NCBI RefSeq assembly: GCF_003144035.1
Contig: NZ_QFWT01000008.1
Coordinates: forward strand, 159,297 to 223,296
DNA length: 64,000 nucleotides
DNA from: Vibrio albus
GTDB lineage: Bacteria; Pseudomonadota; Gammaproteobacteria; Enterobacterales; Vibrionaceae
Direction of reading: 5' to 3'
In this document: positions 63,994 through 64,000 of the stretch, piece after piece
Numbering within the stretch: position 1 is the first letter of the stretch
How the letters are laid out: every line of letters starts with the position of its first letter
The notes under the pieces: generated by a model
Told to the model about the DNA's origin: nothing
Databases searched by the model: none
Seen by the model: only the letters and a program-made list of their open reading frames with translations
Position numbers and translations under genes: made by a program

Positions 63994-64000
63994 AGGTCGG

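Noticed and set aside
1..64000. CRISPR array that might accompany the TniQ relic
   Set aside because: No regularly spaced direct repeats with unique spacers, and no cas gene, were seen.

Overview
The window looks like a chromosomal segment of a Vibrio or close relative. Three things point there: an IntI-type integron integrase with an attI-like core and a VCR-like attC at the right end; a manA / mannose-type PTS / AraC / split-PTS block laid out like a known Vibrio locus; and a VpsT/CsgD-like regulator. No rRNA, tRNA or CRISPR array was seen. All family calls are by eye from sequence; no database search was run.

Layout. 1-3,039: a moxR-DUF58-DUF4381 operon on the minus strand, continuing past the left edge, then a small conserved-looking gene. 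3,392-10,446: a VpsT-like regulator, then glpABC (minus) and glpK (plus), with a collapsed uspA relic between them. 10,733-17,593: a small membrane protein, a secreted subtilisin-like protease, an unknown protein, DoxX, mqo and an XRE-cupin regulator. 17,783-22,230: malK divergent from malFG, with a MalT/CRP-type control region but no malE; only a six-codon start-stop relic stands where malE would be. 22,560-28,138: a MASE1-GGDEF enzyme, a small protein, and a Fur-box-controlled fbpABC ferric iron transporter.

28,281-41,049 is the most interesting part: a visibly AT-rich island that starts with a truncated TniQ (Tn7/CRISPR-transposon targeting protein). It then carries a CitB/DcuR-type response regulator, a PrpF/GalD-like isomerase, a tctCBA tricarboxylate transporter, a CitA/DcuS-type kinase, an aconitase B and a chemoreceptor. 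I find five copies of a 20-bp motif, one upstream of each transcription unit (in both orientations), which I read as the regulator's operator. Together the genes suggest sensing, chemotaxis toward, uptake, isomerisation and aconitase entry of a tricarboxylate; trans-aconitate is a reasonable guess.

41,228-44,276 is a decayed zone: a frameshifted selO, an intact EamA transporter, a broken AhpD-like gene and an accD tail fragment joined end to end. 44,398-50,755: sbcDC and a PilJ-type-sensor GGDEF protein. 51,001-58,499: an RpiR regulator, manA, a fused PTS EIIABC, an AraC regulator, a VOC protein, a protein joining a His-less HPr-like domain to an EIIA, and a free EIIB. 58,949-62,376: GH88 and GH112 glycan enzymes. 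62,413-64,000: the integron platform with intI, attI and a first cassette that carries no convincing gene.

A recurring theme is deletion scarring (uspA, malE, selO, ahpD/accD), which suggests recent gene loss in this lineage.
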